Part shown: positions 1-9,182 of the stretch, piece by piece | How the letters are laid out: the number at the start of each line of letters is the position of its first letter | Position numbering within the stretch: the stretch's first letter is position 1 | Origin: Micromonospora matsumotoense | GTDB lineage: Bacteria > Actinomycetota > Actinomycetes > Mycobacteriales > Micromonosporaceae | Assembly (NCBI RefSeq): GCF_900091525.1 | Contig: NZ_FMCU01000009.1 | Span: 233,520 to 297,519, forward strand | Reading direction: 5' to 3' | DNA: 64,000 bases | Made by a program: the position numbers and the translations under genes | Notes under the pieces: model-generated | What the model was told of the DNA's origin: nothing | The model's database searches: none | Seen by the model: the letters and a program-made list of their open reading frames with translations, nothing else

Positions 1-65
1 CCCCCTGACACCGGGACAGACCCGCGCCCGCCCCCGACCATCGGCGGGGCCGGTGAGGCGGCCGG

Positions 66-1127
66 TCAGGAGCGGGTACGGGGCCTGACCACGAGTTCGG
101 CGATCTGGGCGGTGTTCAGGGCGGCACCCTTGCGCAGGTTGTCACCGGTGACGAAGAGGTCGAGCGCGCGCGGATCGTCGACGGCCCGGCGGATCCGGCC
201 GACCCAGGAGGGGTCGGTGCCGACCGCGTCGATGGGCATCGGGAACTCGCCGGCGGCCGGATCGTCGACCAGGATCACGCCGGGGGCGTTGCGCAGCGCC
301 TCCCGGGCCCCCTCGGCGTCCACCTCGGTGGCGAAGACCGCGTGCACCGCGACCGAGTGGCCGGTCACCACCGGCACCCGTACGCAGGTGGCGGAGACCT
401 TCAGGTCGGGCAGGCCGAGGATCTTGCGGGACTCGTTGCGGACCTTCATCTCCTCGGAGGACCACCCGTGGTCGGCCAGCGACCCCGCCCACGGCACCAC
501 GTTCAACGCCAACGGTGCCGGGAAGGGGCCCAGGTCGTCGCCGACCGCCTGCCGGACGTCGCCGGGCCGGGAGCCGAGCACCCGGTCCCCGGCGATCTTG
601 CCGAGTTGCCGGTGCAACGCGTCCACCCCGGCCTGACCCGCCCCCGACACCGCCTGGTACGACGCGAGCACCAGCTCCCGCAGGCCGTACTCGCGGTGCA
701 GCGGGGCGATCGCCACGATCATGGTCAGCGTGGTGCAGTTGGCGTTGGCGATGATCCCCTTGGGGCGGTGGTCCACCTGGTCCGGGTTGATCTCGGGGAC
801 CACCAGCGGGACGGCCGGGTCCATCCGGAACGCGGCGGAGTTGTCGACGACCACCGCACCCCGGTCGACCGCGATCGGCGCCCAGCGCGCCGCCACCTCG
901 TCGGGCACGTCGAAGACCGCCACGTCGACGCCGTCGAACGCCTCGGGGGTGAGCGCGCCGACGGTCAGCTCCTCGCCCCGGCAGCGCACCTTGCGCCCGA
1001 CCGAACGGGCCGAGGCCAGCAGCCGGATCTCGCCCCAGACGTTGCGCCGGGCGGAGAGCAGGTCACACAGCACGGTGCCGACAGCCCCCGTCGCCCCGAC
1101 CACGGCCAGGGTGGGCTGCGGTGCCAC
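66..1127 (-). CDS. asd: Aspartate-semialdehyde dehydrogenase
   Basis: This enzyme reduces aspartyl-4-phosphate to aspartate-semialdehyde with NADPH, the branch point to lysine/diaminopimelate, threonine and methionine. The 353-residue product has the N-terminal nucleotide-binding loop GATGAVG (residues 11-17) and the catalytic cysteine in NANCTT (Cys131), and its length is normal for the family. The ATG start sits 5 nt after the stop codon of the aspartokinase gene, so the two genes form a tight ask-asd operon, the usual actinobacterial arrangement. The product is cytoplasmic. The 65 bases after its stop hold no clear gene or terminator. Confidence 0.97.
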   Translation of the reverse strand: MAPQPTLAVVGATGAVGTVLCDLLSARRNVWGEIRLLASARSVGRKVRCRGEELTVGALTPEAFDGVDVAVFDVPDEVAARWAPIAVDRGAVVVDNSAAFRMDPAVPLVVPEINPDQVDHRPKGIIANANCTTLTMIVAIAPLHREYGLRELVLASYQAVSGAGQAGVDALHRQLGKIAGDRVLGSRPGDVRQAVGDDLGPFPAPLALNVVPWAGSLADHGWSSEEMKVRNESRKILGLPDLKVSATCVRVPVVTGHSVAVHAVFATEVDAEGAREALRNAPGVILVDDPAAGEFPMPIDAVGTDPSWVGRIRRAVDDPRALDLFVTGDNLRKGAALNTAQIAELVVRPRTRS

Positions 1128-1132
1128 CGGGG

Positions 1133-2398
<1,266 letters not shown>

Positions 2399-2733
2399 GA
2401 CGGCGCACTCCCTCCCAGCGACGACCCTGAGCGTGCCGACGCCGCCGGCTGAAGTCCGGCGGCGCGTGTCAGACCACCCCAGGGTATCGGGCGGTACGCG
2501 AGAGCGGGTCGGGTGATCCCACCATCCGGCCGAACCCGCTGGCCGACGCGAGGTTCCCGGCCGGTGGGGGAGGGCCACCGCGACCTGCGCCGACGCTGCG
2601 GCGCAGTGCCGGGTCACGGTCTGCGCGACCAGCCGGGGAGGTGGCCGGGACCGGGTTGATGCCCCGACACGCCGATCGGAGGCGGGATTCGCGCGGGGCT
2701 GTCGCCGTCGGCAACCCGGCGCAGAATGACCCG
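2399..2733. other. Divergent intergenic region between ask and a lipoprotein gene
   Basis: A gap of 335 bases between two divergently transcribed genes. It holds the ribosome binding site of ask near 2408-2417. On the plus side CAGAAT (2722-2727) lies six bases before the GTG of the lipoprotein gene, which fits a -10 box for a leaderless mRNA. I see no riboswitch, RNA gene or conserved coding frame here. Confidence 0.5.
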
Positions 2734-3528
2734 GTGCATGACCACCCCCGCCCGGTCCGCCGGCCGATCGGCGTCCTGACCCTGCTCCTGCCCGTGTCGT
2801 CGGTGCTGGCGTTGCTGGCCGGCTGCGCCGCCGACGGCCCGACCGCGCCGCCGACCGGACCGCCCTCCGATCCGGCACCCGCCCCGGCGGACACCGCCCG
2901 GGACGAGCTGGCCGCGTTGGCCGCCGCCGCCCGGGACCGGCACCTGACCGCCCGGTACACCCTGTCCGGCACCGACGGCCCGACCCGCGACATCACGGTG
3001 ACCAGCGCCAACGACGGCAGTTGGCGGGTGGACGTGCCCGGGGGCGCGCTCGGTGGGACGGCCGACGTCGCGCTCGTCGCCACCCCGGACGGGCTCTTCC
3101 AGTGCGCCCTGCCCTCGGCCGGCCACTCCGGGCCGGCGAGCTGTGTCCGGCTCGGCGACCGGGACGACGCGGTGCCACACCGGCTGGACCCCCGGGTGCA
3201 GCACCCGTTCACCGACTGGCTGGAGGTGCTCACCGACCGGCGTACCGCGCTGTCGGTCTCGGTGGCGACGGCACCGCCCGGGGTCCCCGGGAGCTGTTAC
3301 GCGGTGGAGAGCACCGCCGCCTCGCTGACCCCGCCGCTGGACGTGGGGATCTACTGCTACCAGCCCGACGGCACCCCCACCTTCGTACGGGCGGCGCTGG
3401 GCACGTTGACCCTGGCCGGCCCGCCCGGCCCGGCACCGGACACGGTGCCGCTGGCAGGGCCGGTGGTGGCCGGCGAGCCGCTGGGGCAGCAGGCGGAGCA
3501 GGCCTCACCGAGCCCCGGAACGCCCTGA
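2734..3528 (+). CDS. Putative secreted lipoprotein of unknown function
   Basis: The 264-residue product starts at GTG 2734 with a short basic stretch (RPVRRP), a hydrophobic segment and the lipobox LLAGC around residue 30. It is then a proline/alanine-rich linker followed by a globular domain rich in beta-strand-like sequence with three or four cysteines. The pattern indicates a protein anchored on the outer face of the membrane. I do not recognise the family; the overall shape recalls LppX/LolA-like lipoproteins but no diagnostic motif supports that. CAGAAT six bases before the GTG suggests a leaderless transcript. The longer upstream frame is rejected because it would bury the signal peptide. 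Confidence 0.75.
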   Translation: MHDHPRPVRRPIGVLTLLLPVSSVLALLAGCAADGPTAPPTGPPSDPAPAPADTARDELAALAAAARDRHLTARYTLSGTDGPTRDITVTSANDGSWRVDVPGGALGGTADVALVATPDGLFQCALPSAGHSGPASCVRLGDRDDAVPHRLDPRVQHPFTDWLEVLTDRRTALSVSVATAPPGVPGSCYAVESTAASLTPPLDVGIYCYQPDGTPTFVRAALGTLTLAGPPGPAPDTVPLAGPVVAGEPLGQQAEQASPSPGTP

Positions 3529-3612
3529 ACCTTCTGGGCGTTACGGGTGGCCTTGACCACATTTGCCAGGGTGGGGCAATCGGTCAAATCTCCCATACGG
3601 GATTCTCTTCGG

Positions 3613-4143
3613 ATGGCTGATCTCACCCCGTTGCTCGCCTTCCGCTGGAGCCCTCGGGCGTTCCACCCGACCGCTGCACTGACCGGCGACGAGGCCGCCT
3701 CCCTGCTGGAGGCGGCCCGCTGGGCCCCGTCGGCCGGGAACGTGCAGCCGTGGCGGTTCGCCCTCGGCCACCGCGACGACGAGACGTGGAAACGCATCCT
3801 GGTCAGCCTCGCCGAGGCCGACCAGGGCTGGGCCCGGCACGCCGCCGCGCTGGTGGTGGGCGCCCACACCGGAGGCGACCCGGAGCGGTACGCGTACGAC
3901 CTGGGCCAGTCGATCGCCCACCTCACCGTCCAGGCCACCGCCCTCGGCCTGTACGCACACCAGATCCGTGGCTTCGACCGGGCCGCGCTCGCCGCCGACC
4001 TGGACCTGTCACCGGGAATCCGCCCCCTGGTGGTGACCGCCGTGGGGCGGCTCGGCGACCCGTCGGCCCTGCCCGGGGAGCTGCTGCGCCGGGAGACCGC
4101 CCTGCGGCACCGGCACCCGGTCCACGCCCTGCTGCTGCACTGA
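3613..4143 (+). CDS. Nitroreductase family protein
   Basis: The 176-residue product looks like a small FMN-dependent nitroreductase. It has the typical N-terminal stretch RWSPRAFHP, the conserved WAPSAGNVQPW segment that contacts flavin and substrate (about residues 37-47), and a C-terminal helix region ending in LRRETALRHRHP. Members reduce nitro compounds, quinones or related substrates with NAD(P)H; the substrate cannot be told. ATG 3613 is preferred because the signature follows at the usual distance; an upstream in-frame start at 3547 would add 22 residues without family support. It stands alone between the lipoprotein gene and the leuA leader. Confidence 0.85.
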   Translation: MADLTPLLAFRWSPRAFHPTAALTGDEAASLLEAARWAPSAGNVQPWRFALGHRDDETWKRILVSLAEADQGWARHAAALVVGAHTGGDPERYAYDLGQSIAHLTVQATALGLYAHQIRGFDRAALAADLDLSPGIRPLVVTAVGRLGDPSALPGELLRRETALRHRHPVHALLLH

Positions 4144-4254
4144 CCACCGGAGTGTCCCCGCCGCGCCGGTGGTGATCCCGGCGGGTGCGATCCGGATCTC
4201 AGAGTCCGGACCCACCTTCCCACCCCCAGTCTCATCACGTAGGGTCACTCTGTC

Positions 4255-4299
4255 ATGTGGCAGGCGTACCTTCTCCTTGGTCGCCGCGACGGGGCCTGA
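4255..4299 (+). CDS. Leucine leader peptide of leuA
   Basis: A 14-codon open frame, MWQAYLLLGRRDGA, placed 142 nt before leuA. It has three consecutive leucine codons (ctt ctc ctt, 4270-4278) and an AGGG stretch (4241-4244) ten bases before the ATG that can act as its ribosome binding site. The end of the frame overlaps the first arm of a perfect 11-bp inverted repeat. This is the arrangement expected for ribosome-mediated attenuation by leucyl-tRNA supply, which comparative work has proposed for leuA of actinobacteria. It is too short for standard gene callers. Confidence 0.8.
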   Translation: MWQAYLLLGRRDGA

Positions 4300-4320
4300 C
4301 CGGCCGGCACCCCGTCGCGG
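4284..4320 (+). promoter_or_regulatory. leuA leader hairpin (attenuator element)
   Basis: The arm CCGCGACGGGG (4284-4294) pairs perfectly with CCCCGTCGCGG (4310-4320) across a 15-base loop. The first arm lies inside the last codons of the leucine leader peptide, so a ribosome stalled at the leucine codons would leave the hairpin region differently exposed than one that reaches the stop. There is no U-run directly after the stem. Whether it acts as a terminator, an antiterminator or a translation-control stem is therefore open. Confidence 0.7.
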
Positions 4321-4441
4321 AGTCGAACCGCGCCGTCCAGCAGATCCGAACCTCCTCTCGGCACCCGTCCGGGCATCGCCGCCCGACACCCGCCGACACC
4401 TTCGAATGCTGACGCCACCTGACCCACGGGAGCACTCCGTC

Positions 4442-6193
4442 ATGGCTCAACCTGTCACCGACGCCGAGACCGACCAGTTCGCCCGGCAGCGTCCCAGCCG
4501 GATGCCGTACCAGCGCTACCAGCCCTACCACCAGCAGTTCCGGATCGACCTGCCGGACCGCACCTGGCCGACCCGGCACGTCGAGGTCGCGCCCCGCTGG
4601 TGCGCGGTCGACCTGCGCGACGGCAACCAGGCCCTGATCGACCCGATGTCACCGGAGCGCAAGCGCCGGATGTTCCAGCTGCTGGTGCAGATGGGCTACA
4701 AGGAGATCGAGGTCGGCTTCCCCTCGGCCAGCCAGACCGACTTCGACTTCGTCCGGCAGCTCATCGAGCAGGATCTGATCCCCGAGGACGTCACCATCCA
4801 GGTGCTCACCCAGTGCCGGGAGCACCTGATCGAGCGGACCTTCGAGTCGCTGCGCGGCGCGCAACGGGCCATCGTGCACTTCTACAACTCCACCTCCACG
4901 CTCCAGCGTCGGGTGGTCTTCGGCCTGGACCGCGACGGCATCACCGACATCGCCACCCAGGGCGCCCGGCTCTGCCGCAAGTACGCCGAGATCCACACCC
5001 CGGACACCGACATCTACTACGAGTACTCGCCCGAGTCGTACACCGGCACGGAGCTGGAGTACGCGGTGGAGGTGTGCGGCAAGGTCATCGAGGTGATCGA
5101 CCCCACCCCGGACCGCAAGCTGATCATCAACCTGCCGGCCACCGTCGAGATGGCCACCCCCAACGTGTACGCCGACTCGATCGAGTGGATGCACCGGCAC
5201 CTGCCCCGCCGGGACAGCCTGGTGCTGAGCCTGCACCCGCACAACGACCGGGGCACCGGGGTCGCCGCCGCCGAGCTGGGCCTGCTGGCCGGCGCGGACC
5301 GGATCGAGGGCTGCCTGTTCGGCAACGGTGAGCGCACCGGCAACGTCGACCTGGTCACCCTGGGCCTCAACCTCTTCTCCCAGGGCATCGACCCGATGAT
5401 CGATTTCTCGCACATCGACGAGGTCAAGCGGGCCGTCGAGTACTGCAACCAGCTGCCCGTGCACGAGCGCCACCCGTACGCCGGCGACCTGGTCTACACC
5501 GCCTTCTCCGGCTCCCACCAGGACGCCATCAAGAAGGGCTTCGACGCCCTGACCAGGGACGCCGGGGCGGCCGGGGTGCCGATCGACGAGTTCACCTGGG
5601 CGGTGCCCTACCTGCCGATCGACCCCAAGGACCTGGGCCGCACCTACGAGGCGGTCATCCGGGTCAACTCGCAGTCCGGCAAGGGCGGCGTCGCGTACAT
5701 CATGAAGACCGAGCACCAGCTCGACCTGCCGCGCCGGCTCCAGATCGAATTCTCCGGCGTCGTCCAGCAGGTCACCGACCACGACGGTGGCGAGGTCGAG
5801 CCGGGCACCATGTGGCAGATCTTCGCCCGCAACTACCTGCTCGACCACCAGGTCGACCCGGCCGTCACGCTGGCCGGCTACACGATCGGCACCGTCGACG
5901 GCAAGGTCGAGATCGAGGCCCAGGTGGTCGTCGACGGCGCGGCGCGCACCCTCACCGCCGTCGGCAACGGCCCCATCGACGCGTACGTCAACGCGCTCCA
6001 CTCGGTGGGCGTGGCGGTCCGCGTGCTGGACTACCACGAGCACGCCCTCTCCTCGGGCGGCGACGCCCAGGCCGCCGCCTACGTGGAGTGCGACATCAAC
6101 GGCCAGACCGTGTGGGGCGTCGGCACCGACCCCAACATCGTCACCGCCTCCATCAAGGCCGTCACCAGCGCCACCAACCGCACCCGGCACTGA
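4442..6193 (+). CDS. leuA: 2-isopropylmalate synthase
   Basis: Condenses acetyl-CoA with 2-oxoisovalerate, the first committed step of leucine synthesis. The 583-residue product is of the long actinobacterial LeuA type. Its N-terminal region holds the TIM-barrel metal and substrate motif RWCAVDLRDGNQAL, the HPHNDRGTG motif is in the middle, and a C-terminal LeuA dimerisation/leucine-binding domain covers roughly residues 430-583. ATG 4442 follows GGGAG a few bases upstream; the longer open frame from 4169 contains the leader region and is rejected. The gene stands alone behind a leucine leader peptide and ends in a strong hairpin, so it is probably monocistronic and controlled by both attenuation and feedback. 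Confidence 0.97.
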   Translation: MAQPVTDAETDQFARQRPSRMPYQRYQPYHQQFRIDLPDRTWPTRHVEVAPRWCAVDLRDGNQALIDPMSPERKRRMFQLLVQMGYKEIEVGFPSASQTDFDFVRQLIEQDLIPEDVTIQVLTQCREHLIERTFESLRGAQRAIVHFYNSTSTLQRRVVFGLDRDGITDIATQGARLCRKYAEIHTPDTDIYYEYSPESYTGTELEYAVEVCGKVIEVIDPTPDRKLIINLPATVEMATPNVYADSIEWMHRHLPRRDSLVLSLHPHNDRGTGVAAAELGLLAGADRIEGCLFGNGERTGNVDLVTLGLNLFSQGIDPMIDFSHIDEVKRAVEYCNQLPVHERHPYAGDLVYTAFSGSHQDAIKKGFDALTRDAGAAGVPIDEFTWAVPYLPIDPKDLGRTYEAVIRVNSQSGKGGVAYIMKTEHQLDLPRRLQIEFSGVVQQVTDHDGGEVEPGTMWQIFARNYLLDHQVDPAVTLAGYTIGTVDGKVEIEAQVVVDGAARTLTAVGNGPIDAYVNALHSVGVAVRVLDYHEHALSSGGDAQAAAYVECDINGQTVWGVGTDPNIVTASIKAVTSATNRTRH

Positions 6194-6201
6194 TCGCACG
6201 A

Positions 6202-6253
6202 CCCGGGGCTCGTGGTCGTCGCCGGACGATCCCGGATCACCACGAGCCCCGGG
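6202..6253 (+). terminator. Terminator after leuA
   Basis: A perfect 15-bp stem (6202-6216 with 6239-6253) closes a 22-base loop directly after the leuA stop and before the convergent MFS gene. It has no U-run, as is common in high-GC actinomycetes. It can serve both genes. Confidence 0.8.
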
Positions 6254-6380
6254 CCGGCTGCCGGTCCTTGGCGGCACGGCCGACCGCGCCCACCCCCGCC
6301 ACCGGCCGGCCACCCCGCCGCGCTCGGCCACCCCGCCGCGCCCATCCCGCCACGGGCCGGCCACCCGACGCTCTCGCCCG

Positions 6381-7844
6381 CTACGCGCCCCTGGTCGACG
6401 GCGCGGCCCGACCCGGCGCGCGGTCCGGGGACGGCGGACGGTGGACCAGCAGGGCGGCCAGCAGCGCGCCGCCGAGCAACAGCCCGGCGCACCAGGCCAT
6501 CGCGCCCCGGAACGCGTCGGTGAGGGCGGTCGCCTGCTCGTAGCCGCTGCCGGACAGACCCACCAGCAGCGGCAGCGCGGCCACCGCCAGCAGGCCACCG
6601 GTGCGGGACGCGGCGTTGTTGAAGCCGCTGGCCACCCCGGCGAACCGGTCCGCCACGGCGGCCAGCACCGACGCGGTCAACGGCGCCACCACCAGGGTCA
6701 GCCCGATCCCGAACAGCAGCACCCCGGGCAGCACGTCCCACCAGTACGACGCCCCCGGCCCGACCCGGCGCAGCAGCAACAGACCACCGGCGGCGGCGAC
6801 CGGGCCGACGGTCAGCAGCAGCCGGGGGCCGATCCGCGCCGACAGCGCCCCGGCCCGCGCCGAACCGAGCAGCAGCAGCACCGTCATCGGCACGGTGGCC
6901 AGCCCGGTCCGCAGCGCCGACCAACCGACGACGTTCTGCAGGTAGACGGAGAGGAAGAAGGTGAACCCGCTCAGCGCGGCGTAGACCAGCACGGTGAAGA
7001 CGTTCAGCACCGAGAAGAGCCGGCTGCCGAAGAGCGTGGTGGGCAGCATCGCCCCCTCGCCCCGATGCCGCTCCAGCAGCACGAACGAGACTGCGGCGAG
7101 GACACCGACGCCGGCGGCGAGCAGCACCGACCAGGAGCCGACCCCGCGTACCGGGGCGTCGATGAGGGCGTAGGTGAGCCCGGCCAGGGCCAGCGCGCCG
7201 AGCAGCGCACCGGCGATGTCGAACCGCCGGCCGGCACTGCGGGAGACGTTCTCGTCGCGGCTCTCCGGCACCCAGCGCATCGCCGCCAGCAGCACGCCGA
7301 CCGCCAGCGGCAGGTTGATGAAGAAGATCCACCGCCAGGAGAGCGCGTCGACCAGCCAACCCCCGACGAACGGCCCGAGCGCGGTGGACACGCCGGACAG
7401 CCCGGACCAGGTGCCGATCGCCCGACCCCGGTCGTCCGGGTGGAAGCTCGCCTGGAGCACCGACAGCGAACCCGGGGTGAGCAGCGCCCCGCCCGCGCCC
7501 TGGAGGAACCGGGCGGCGATCAACTGGTTGGTGTCCTGGGCGAGGCCGCACAGGACGGAGGCGACCGCGAACCAGACCACTCCGATCAGGAAGATCCGCC
7601 GCCGGCCGAACCGGTCCCCGAGCGACCCACCGAGCAGCACGAAGGCCGCCAGCATCAGCGCGTACCCGTTGACCGTCCACTGGAGACCGGCCACGGTGGC
7701 GTCGAGGTCCGCACCCAGGCGGGGTAGTGCCACGTTGACCACGGTGCTGTCCAGGAACACCATGCCGGAGGCGAGAATCGCCGCGAGCAGCGTCCCCCGT
7801 CCGGCCGTAGTACGGATACGGAGCGCGTGAGCGGGTGCCGTCAT
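6381..7844 (-). CDS. MFS drug-resistance transporter, DHA2 (EmrB/QacA) type
   Basis: The 487-residue product is an inner-membrane, proton-driven exporter with about 14 predicted membrane segments. It shows the DHA2 hallmarks: LDSTVVNVALP in the first helix, LQWTVNGYAL in the second, the loop motif GGSLGDRFGRRR, and GALLTPGSLSVL in helix five. The start is the ATG at 7844; the open frame continues further upstream but without family similarity. The substrate cannot be predicted. The gene is divergent from the secreted HNH nuclease gene, with only about 106 bases between the starts, so the two may share a control region. Confidence 0.93.
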   Translation of the reverse strand: MTAPAHALRIRTTAGRGTLLAAILASGMVFLDSTVVNVALPRLGADLDATVAGLQWTVNGYALMLAAFVLLGGSLGDRFGRRRIFLIGVVWFAVASVLCGLAQDTNQLIAARFLQGAGGALLTPGSLSVLQASFHPDDRGRAIGTWSGLSGVSTALGPFVGGWLVDALSWRWIFFINLPLAVGVLLAAMRWVPESRDENVSRSAGRRFDIAGALLGALALAGLTYALIDAPVRGVGSWSVLLAAGVGVLAAVSFVLLERHRGEGAMLPTTLFGSRLFSVLNVFTVLVYAALSGFTFFLSVYLQNVVGWSALRTGLATVPMTVLLLLGSARAGALSARIGPRLLLTVGPVAAAGGLLLLRRVGPGASYWWDVLPGVLLFGIGLTLVVAPLTASVLAAVADRFAGVASGFNNAASRTGGLLAVAALPLLVGLSGSGYEQATALTDAFRGAMAWCAGLLLGGALLAALLVHRPPSPDRAPGRAAPSTRGA

Positions 7845-7950
7845 GGGTACCAATCTGCACGCCCGCATCCGGAGACGCCACGAAACGCAGAAACCGTGCT
7901 TGGGTACTGTGCGGGATCGCCGGAAGCCGCAAGCTGGAGAGGTGTCGTCT

Positions 7951-8610
7951 GTGCGTACCAGATCAGGAGGCCGCGTGGCGGTGGCGGCGGCCCTTGCCGC
8001 GCTGCTCGCCTTCGGCGCGGGTGGTTGTGACGTCTCGGTGGCCGAGCCGGAGGCGCCACCAGGCAACGCCGGCAACGTGGGTGAGCAGCTCTCGGAGCTG
8101 ACCGTCGCCGAGGCCGGTTCGATGAAGGGCTACAGCCGGAACCGCTTCCCGCACTGGCGGGACACCGGCAAGAACTGTGACGTCCGGGACAGCGTGCTCC
8201 AGCGGGACGGGAAGGACATCCGCCTCTCCGGCTGCAACGTGGTCGGCGGGCGGTGGGAGAGCGTCTATGACGGGCGGACCTTCACCGACCCCTCCGACGT
8301 GGACATCGACCACATGGTGCCGCTGGCCAACGCGTGGCGGTCCGGCGCGGACGAGTGGGACGACGCCAAGCGCGGCGACTTCGCCAACGACGTGACCCGG
8401 CCGCAGCTCTTCGCGGTCTCCGCCAGCTCCAACCGGTCCAAGGGTGACCAGGACCCGTCGCAGTGGAAACCGCCGAACCGCGCCTACTGGTGCACCTACG
8501 CGGAACACTGGGTAGCGGTCAAGCACCACTGGCGGTTGACGGTGACCAGCGCCGAGAAGACCGCCATCAGCGACATGTTGGGGGGGTGCACATGGGCGGG
8601 CAAGCGCTGA
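7951..8610 (+). CDS. Secreted HNH-type nuclease, DUF1524 (GmrSD C-terminal-like) family
   Basis: The 219-residue product has a basic N-terminus, a hydrophobic segment and a cysteine at GAGGC that may be lipid-modified, so it is exported. The mature part matches the DUF1524 HNH fold: YSRNRFPHW, CDVRDSVLQRDG, the metal-binding DIDHMVPLANAWRSGA, and a C-terminal SNRSKGDQDP stretch, with cysteine pairs as expected outside the cell. Members are DNases, probably used for nutrient recovery or competition. GTG 7951 is supported by GGAGAGG (7936-7942) eight bases upstream; GTG 7975 behind AGGAGG is the alternative. The last 19 bases overlap the next gene. Confidence 0.9.
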   Translation: MRTRSGGRVAVAAALAALLAFGAGGCDVSVAEPEAPPGNAGNVGEQLSELTVAEAGSMKGYSRNRFPHWRDTGKNCDVRDSVLQRDGKDIRLSGCNVVGGRWESVYDGRTFTDPSDVDIDHMVPLANAWRSGADEWDDAKRGDFANDVTRPQLFAVSASSNRSKGDQDPSQWKPPNRAYWCTYAEHWVAVKHHWRLTVTSAEKTAISDMLGGCTWAGKR

Positions 8611-9014
8611 CACCGGCCGACCCGGACGGTACCGACGCCGGAACCGACCCGGCCACACCGGCGGATGGGGCGGCCACCGCCGGGATGACCGCCGACGGCC
8701 GACCCGCCGGGTCGGCCGAGGTGCCCGGCGCGGGGATGACCGCCGACGCGGGTGGCACGGGTACGCCCCGCGAGCTGACCGCCGACCTGGTCGCCGGTCC
8801 CGGCGGGGTGATGACCGACGAGGTCGGCGTGGTGACCGGCGAGTTGACCCTGAAGACCCGGTACGCCGACGGCCAGGTCACCCTCGCCGTCCAGTACAAG
8901 GACGCCGACGAGTGGTACGCGGTGACCGGCGCGGCCGCCAAGCTGGCCGACCCGGCCGGCCTGGACGCCGTGCACACCGTCGCGGTCGCCCTGCTGCACC
9001 GCCCCGAGGGCTGA
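8592..9014 (+). CDS. Small acidic protein of unknown function overlapping the nuclease gene
   Basis: A 140-residue product whose ATG lies inside the 3' end of the nuclease gene, behind a G-rich stretch that can act as ribosome binding site. The first 60 residues are a low-complexity acidic and glycine/alanine-rich segment. The rest (from about TADLVAGPGGVMTDEVG) looks folded, with alternating hydrophobic beta-like strands. No signal peptide or membrane segment is visible, so it stays in the cytoplasm. The family was not recognised. The overlap suggests translational coupling with the nuclease. Confidence 0.7.
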   Translation: MGGQALTPADPDGTDAGTDPATPADGAATAGMTADGRPAGSAEVPGAGMTADAGGTGTPRELTADLVAGPGGVMTDEVGVVTGELTLKTRYADGQVTLAVQYKDADEWYAVTGAAAKLADPAGLDAVHTVAVALLHRPEG

Positions 9015-9137
9015 CCCGCCCCGGCAGCGGACCGGCCGGCGTTCCCCGGCCGGTCCCGGGAGATCACCGCCGCTGCGGCCGCACCTCCGGCGGCCCGCGC
9101 ACGTCCTACCGGCCGCCCGATCGGCGGAGCGCATGAC

Positions 9138-9173
9138 GAGGGCACCCTTCCCGCGCTCGGGAAAAGGGCCCTC
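9138..9173. terminator. Bidirectional terminator between convergent genes
   Basis: The inverted repeat runs from GAGGGC (9138) to GGGCCCTC (ending 9173), with two mismatches and a short loop, between the small acidic gene and the convergent ABC ATPase gene. It includes an AAAA/TTT-like tract within the stem. Confidence 0.65.
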
Positions 9174-9182
9174 GCCGGCTGC

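Noticed and set aside
5787..7727. Plus-strand frame of 646 codons spanning the leuA end and the MFS gene
   Set aside because: Overlaps the leuA C-terminus in another frame and crosses the terminator hairpin; the second half is an antisense shadow of the MFS gene.
7843..7950. N-terminal extension of the HNH nuclease by 36 residues
   Set aside because: It would place basic residues before the signal peptide and remove it from the N-terminus; GTG 7951 has a good ribosome binding site.
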